Below, piece after piece: positions 35,242 to 38,451 of a DNA stretch of 38,451 nucleotides. Source of the DNA: an uncultured Prevotella sp. (GTDB lineage Bacteria > Bacteroidota > Bacteroidia > Bacteroidales > Bacteroidaceae); contig OMXK01000033.1 of the NCBI GenBank assembly GCA_900314995.1, positions 1 through 38,451 on the forward strand, in the 5' to 3' direction. The notes beneath the pieces are model-generated. The model was not told where the DNA came from. It did not search any database and saw nothing but the letters and a program-made list of their open reading frames with translations. How positions within the stretch are numbered: position 1 is the first letter of the stretch; each line of letters starts with the position of its first letter. A program made the position numbers and the translations under genes.

Positions 35242-35979
35242 ATGAAACAAGACAAAGATTTGGCATTTCTATCGACATGCAAGAATGAAGACCTTCGCAC
35301 TCTTTGCGACATTCTTACCTATAATAATAAAGGTGAGATCAGACTGAGCGAACAACTAACTAACTCTGATGCCTACATCAATTACTATCCTGATCGGATG
35401 AATCTGATGACGAATGAACTTGCAGAGGAACTTCGAAAGTATGGTAGTAATACGGTTAGAACGATCTGGCGTAAAGGCGAAGCTGACACTTATGAAACCA
35501 TTGTGCGACGCGTCTGTAAGCGGATGAATATTAATGTGGGAAGTGATGATAGCACTCAGGAAATGGAACGAGAGTTATTGATTAACATCTGCGAGCAAAC
35601 CACTAGCCGTCTTTCCAATGAGGAACTGAGATCATTTGCCGATAAAGCAGGTATCCCCCACAAGCGTCTTAATCGTCAGATGCTCGTATCAGCCTTGATG
35701 TTTGCAATCCGAAGGAACACAATCCTGATGAAAGAGATGGTTTACTACGTATCGCTCCGAATAGCCAATATGCTTTTGGGCAGATGGATTACAGTAATGG
35801 GCATGAGCACCGTTGGGCGATATCTTGGCATGGCTGCAGGACCAATAGGCTGGGCTGCATTGGCAGGATGGACTATCAGCGACATTGCTTCTCCCGCCTA
35901 TCGCGTGATGATCCCTGCTGTCATTATGGTGGCATCGATGCGTTTCCGTCAGACAGCAGTATTAACCCAAAAGATTTAG
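35242..35979 (+). CDS. DUF3944 / UPF0174 (YaaW-like) protein
   Basis: A protein of 245 residues. The N-terminal 40 residues (KDLAFLSTCKNEDLRTLCDI, then LTYNNKGEIRLSEQL) are the DUF3944 domain, and the rest matches the UPF0174/ubiquinol-cytochrome-c chaperone-like family, as in E. coli YaaW. Conserved pieces include EELRKYGSNTVRTIWRKG near 70-87 and, at the C-terminus, AYRVMIPAVIMVASMR. A glycine-rich hydrophobic region (GRYLGMAAGPIGWAALAGW) could touch a membrane. GGAGG at 35229-35233 gives 8-base spacing to ATG 35242, so this start is preferred to 35227. The function of the family is unknown. It is the first gene of the six-gene operon. Confidence 0.88.
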   Translation: MKQDKDLAFLSTCKNEDLRTLCDILTYNNKGEIRLSEQLTNSDAYINYYPDRMNLMTNELAEELRKYGSNTVRTIWRKGEADTYETIVRRVCKRMNINVGSDDSTQEMERELLINICEQTTSRLSNEELRSFADKAGIPHKRLNRQMLVSALMFAIRRNTILMKEMVYYVSLRIANMLLGRWITVMGMSTVGRYLGMAAGPIGWAALAGWTISDIASPAYRVMIPAVIMVASMRFRQTAVLTQKI

Positions 35980-36771
35980 ATGAGTATGCAAGCAAAAGAC
36001 ATTATGCATCCTGAGGATGCCAAAGCACTCCAGATGCTGAAGAAGCTGAAGGGATTTGATGACCTGATCCGTTGCATGATGGAGAATGGTTATGAAAAGC
36101 AGTTTCGTGGTGACAATCTTGGCTGCTATCTGAAGGTAAACGATCGCAATTACAAAGAGATATATCAGCTCTTCAAAGGGGTTGTTAAGCAAGTGGGTAT
36201 AAAAATGCCAGAACTCTACATTTACAATGATCCAGTGATGAACGCCTATACCTATGGCGAAACAAATACGTTTGTTGCAATCAGTAGTTCATTGATAGAA
36301 AGGTTGTCGATTGACGAACTTCGATCAGTTATGGCTCATGAGTGCGGTCATATTCTCTGTCAGCACACCTTATATAATACGTTACTGCGCACGATTGAGG
36401 AACTGGGCACACTGTTGCAAATCATATCCTATTCTGCCTTAGGCCCCATCCTGATGGCTATGCAATACTGGAGCCGGAAGAGTGAACTCTCTGCAGATCG
36501 TTGCGAAGCAGCTGTTGTTGGTGTTGAGGTATATCAGAGAACTCTTCTTAAACTGACTTGTGGTTTGTCAAAGATAGAAGGAAGTCCTTACCAATTGGTA
36601 GAACAGGCTCGCGAGTACCATCAGATGAAGCAGGAGTCATGGTGGGATGTCATTCAGCAGAATTGTCGCATTGCCTTCAACTCTCATCCCCAATCATGCG
36701 AACGCGCCTGGGAGATAGACCGCTGGAAGAACTCGTGGCAATACAGGAAGTTAAGAAGCACAGGTTGTTGA
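35980..36771 (+). CDS. M48 family zinc metallopeptidase
   Basis: A protease of 263 residues related to HtpX/Ste24. The zinc motif is His120-Glu121-Cys-Gly-His124 in VMAHECGHILCQHT, and the third ligand lies in SRKSELSADRCE (Glu169, with Asp173), so all catalytic residues are present. YIYNDPVMNAYTYGETNTFV and ISSSLIERLSIDELRSVMAH are the conserved strand and helix before it. A hydrophobic stretch (LLQIISYSALGPILMAMQYW) between the motifs could dip into the membrane, but the N-terminal membrane helices of HtpX are absent. It starts directly at the stop codon of the DUF3944 gene (TAGATG), so translation is coupled. Confidence 0.92.
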   Translation: MSMQAKDIMHPEDAKALQMLKKLKGFDDLIRCMMENGYEKQFRGDNLGCYLKVNDRNYKEIYQLFKGVVKQVGIKMPELYIYNDPVMNAYTYGETNTFVAISSSLIERLSIDELRSVMAHECGHILCQHTLYNTLLRTIEELGTLLQIISYSALGPILMAMQYWSRKSELSADRCEAAVVGVEVYQRTLLKLTCGLSKIEGSPYQLVEQAREYHQMKQESWWDVIQQNCRIAFNSHPQSCERAWEIDRWKNSWQYRKLRSTGC

Positions 36772-36781
36772 ACTGATAAAT

Positions 36782-37015
36782 ATGCTGATTATGACATTAG
36801 ATATTGTAATCAAAGGTATCCCGTTCCTTCACATGGCTATTGTTACAGCTATGGTGTTTGCAGGTGTCCCTAGAATCTATTCTTATACAGCATTGCTCTG
36901 GGGTTCATGTGCCATCATGTCAATTCCTCTCACTGAGGAAGAGTTCTATTTGGAATTTCCCTCCCTATGGAGATACAGACATCTGTTTGCTTTGGGAATT
37001 TGCTTTATGATTTAA
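36782..37015 (+). CDS. Small membrane protein, copy 1
   Basis: A 77-residue protein with two or three hydrophobic segments: FLHMAIVTAMVFAGVP, YSYTALLWGSCAIMSIPL and LFALGICFMI, with the acidic loop TEEEFYLEFPSLWRYRH between the last two. It is nearly identical to the protein at 37462-37719. Most base differences between the two are in third codon positions, which shows both are translated. ATG 36791 is the start at which the copies become alike in protein and may be the true start. No known family is recognised. It is 10 bases after the protease gene. Confidence 0.78.
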   Translation: MLIMTLDIVIKGIPFLHMAIVTAMVFAGVPRIYSYTALLWGSCAIMSIPLTEEEFYLEFPSLWRYRHLFALGICFMI

Positions 37016-37028
37016 TAATAATAGGTAT

Positions 37029-37454
37029 ATGAGATTACAGATTCCTTACAACGAGTTTGAGCAATTACTCAGTGAGTATTTTCAGCAGAAGATGATTCGC
37101 CAAATTAAGTTGGCGTATGTAGATGAGAGCACCATACAGGTGAGTGCCGTAGTTAAAATAAAACTGAAGGTAGCGGAAGCAACAATTCCTGTTAAAGAAA
37201 AAGTCTCTGTTAAGATGGTGGTTGACAGTGACATTACGTTGACACATGCGAGAATGGCTTTTGATCTGAAGTGGGAACAGGTATTGGAATCGTGTGAGGA
37301 TGTTGTTAAAGACATGCTGGAGGTACAAGACAATCATACAGTGTTAGTTCATGTCGATAAGATTAATAAGCTGAATACCATTTTAGAGAAAGTGGAAATG
37401 CAAAGCATCAGTTTTGAGCCAGACTATATCAACTTGTGCTTTGTACTGAAGTAA
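37029..37454 (+). CDS. Unknown protein between the small membrane proteins
   Basis: A soluble-looking protein of 141 residues with no signal peptide. An N-terminal helix (YNEFEQLLSEYFQQKMIRQI) is followed by alternating beta strands (TIQVSAVVKIKLKVAEATIP, VKEKVSVKMVVDSDITLT) and then a helix (WEQVLESCEDVVKDMLEVQD) and a final strand. This is a compact beta-sheet plus helix fold; I do not recognise a family. It starts 13 bases after the first small membrane protein and ends 7 bases before the second. Confidence 0.78.
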   Translation: MRLQIPYNEFEQLLSEYFQQKMIRQIKLAYVDESTIQVSAVVKIKLKVAEATIPVKEKVSVKMVVDSDITLTHARMAFDLKWEQVLESCEDVVKDMLEVQDNHTVLVHVDKINKLNTILEKVEMQSISFEPDYINLCFVLK

Positions 37455-37461
37455 GATAATA

Positions 37462-37719
37462 ATGGTGATAAACAGACCGATTATGACGTTAGATATTGTA
37501 ACCAAAGGTATTCCATACCTCCACATGGCTATTGTTACAGTCATGGTATTTGCTGGAGTCCCCAGAATCATTTCTTATACAGCAATGCTCTGGGGCGCAT
37601 GTGCCATCATGTCAATTCCTCTCACTGAGGAAGAGTTCTATTTAGAAATCCCTGACTTATGGCGATACAGACATCTGTTTGGCTTGGGAATTTGCTTTAT
37701 GATTTCACAGAGTGTTTAA
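37462..37719 (+). CDS. Small membrane protein, copy 2
   Basis: An 85-residue paralogue of the gene at 36782. It shares HMAIVT, MVFAGVPRI, SYTA, LWG, CAIMSIPLTEEEFYLE and LWRYRHLF with copy 1 and differs at about a dozen positions. It has eight extra codons at the start and ends four residues later. Base homology continues upstream of the start (GATAAA...GATTATGAC), so the duplication included some leader sequence. ATG 37483 is the start that lines up with copy 1. Confidence 0.78.
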   Translation: MVINRPIMTLDIVTKGIPYLHMAIVTVMVFAGVPRIISYTAMLWGACAIMSIPLTEEEFYLEIPDLWRYRHLFGLGICFMISQSV

Positions 37720-37737
37720 CTTAAAGAATAAAGAATT

Positions 37738-38343
37738 ATGACGAAAGAAGAAATACAGTCCAAAAGAGAAGAAATACTTGCTGAAGTACTATCATCACCG
37801 TATTTGAAGGATATTCCTTATGAACTGATAGAGTCAGAAGAGGTGCCAAATACCCCACTCATGCGCAATTTCCTGTACACATTTGAGTTTTGCCGTCGCC
37901 GTTATATAGAAGAATCAAACTTCGATGAACTTGTTGGCTATGATTTCGACAATGACAAATTCCTCTTTCTCCTTCGACACAATTTCGGTATCGGAGTAGA
38001 TCATGATGCAGAATGGACACTTGAAAGCATGAAGGAACTGATGCTCTATATCGAGGCAGAAACGAAACCTGAGTACAGAGAGATGCTGGCCATCGAGATG
38101 GAGAACTTTGATAGAATGAGACAGGAGCTCTTGGAACTCTTCATCTTCTGCAACCAACAGAAAAAGTTGCACTTTGACAGCAATCCTGCCTTTACAGATA
38201 TTGATTTCGACCTGCTGAACCAGCATCTTTACAACGATTACCACATCTATCTCTCAGCAGCAGACCGTCGTACGCTGAATACAGTAGGCCGTATGATCAA
38301 TCACATCATCTTCCGCCTGAAAGATGGTGATGGTAGTTTGTAA
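37738..38343 (+). CDS. Unknown protein, last gene of the accessory operon
   Basis: A soluble, acidic protein of 201 residues without signal peptide or membrane segments. It is mostly helical, with charged N-terminal helices (KEEIQSKREEILAEVL), an aromatic region (YTFEFCRRRYIEESNFDELV) and a C-terminal part that starts LLNQHLYNDYHIYL. I do not recognise a family. It lies 18 bases after the second small membrane protein and completes the operon. Confidence 0.77.
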   Translation: MTKEEIQSKREEILAEVLSSPYLKDIPYELIESEEVPNTPLMRNFLYTFEFCRRRYIEESNFDELVGYDFDNDKFLFLLRHNFGIGVDHDAEWTLESMKELMLYIEAETKPEYREMLAIEMENFDRMRQELLELFIFCNQQKKLHFDSNPAFTDIDFDLLNQHLYNDYHIYLSAADRRTLNTVGRMINHIIFRLKDGDGSL

Positions 38344-38396
38344 TTGAAACAAAATTAGTGGTGTCCGATAAAAAATGAAACAGAGCCAAACAAAAT

Positions 38397-38439
38397 GGGG
38401 ACAAACCTTTCGATAAGTCCCCAAAGATTTGTAATTTTG
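38397..38439 (+). promoter_or_regulatory. Hairpin and -7 box at the right edge
   Basis: GGGGAC (38397-38402) and GTCCCC (38417-38422) form a 6-bp stem with a 14-base loop. TAATTTTG at 38432-38439 matches TAnnTTTG and suggests a promoter for a gene beyond the window. The hairpin may end the accessory operon. Confidence 0.45.
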
Positions 38440-38451
38440 TATCTGCAACAA

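Overview
The window reads as a chromosomal segment of a Bacteroidales bacterium, most likely Prevotella or a close relative. The evidence is: promoters of the Bacteroidetes type (TTTG, about 20 bp, then TAnnTTTG) upstream of parC, alaS, tRNA-Leu and others; few Shine-Dalgarno sequences; a tRNA without an encoded CCA end; Bacteroidales families such as DUF3316, DUF5020, DUF5683 and a 37-residue 'smalltalk'-like peptide; and the gene order parA-parB-DUF5683-mltD-rel. The genus is an inference from memory of these families, not from a search.

Layout. 1-1324: 3' end of a 5S rRNA gene, its terminator, and a sensor histidine kinase. 1490-8142 (+): YceD/DUF177, rpmF, fabH, era, der, a small lipoprotein and two paralogous outer-membrane proteins, closed by a bidirectional terminator. 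8218-12536 (-): a secreted protein with a Bacteroidales-type C-terminal tail, an OmpA-family protein, and a coiled-coil lipoprotein transcribed upstream of it. 12738-17354 (-): tRNA-Leu(UAG), an S41 protease lipoprotein, a DUF3316 protein and a topoisomerase IV/gyrase A subunit, the three proteins overlapping in one operon. 17394-17956: a divergent intergenic region with a large nested inverted repeat. 17957-21014 (+): alaS and a MerR-like regulator. 21047-28282 (-): the operon parA-parB-DUF5683-mltD-rel-pectinesterase. 28404-33547 (+): surE-lpxB, a purine permease, a Tsx-like outer-membrane protein and a uracil permease. 33548-35241: a repeat-rich stretch with one secreted protein, the small peptide gene, several palindromes and four copies of a 16-bp motif.

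35242-38343 (+) is the accessory part and the best candidate for an undescribed system. Six tightly spaced genes of visibly lower GC encode a DUF3944/UPF0174 (YaaW-like) protein, an M48 zinc protease with intact catalytic motifs, two near-identical small membrane proteins, and two proteins I do not recognise. The small membrane proteins alternate with the unknown proteins. The codon differences between the two membrane-protein copies are mostly silent, so both are real genes under selection. The set looks like a membrane-associated protease module; its role (quality control, stress or defence) is open.

Other observations of note are an in-frame palindromic insertion in era, a nested cruciform-forming repeat upstream of the topoisomerase gene, and a lipoprotein with an Lpp-like heptad pattern beside OmpA.
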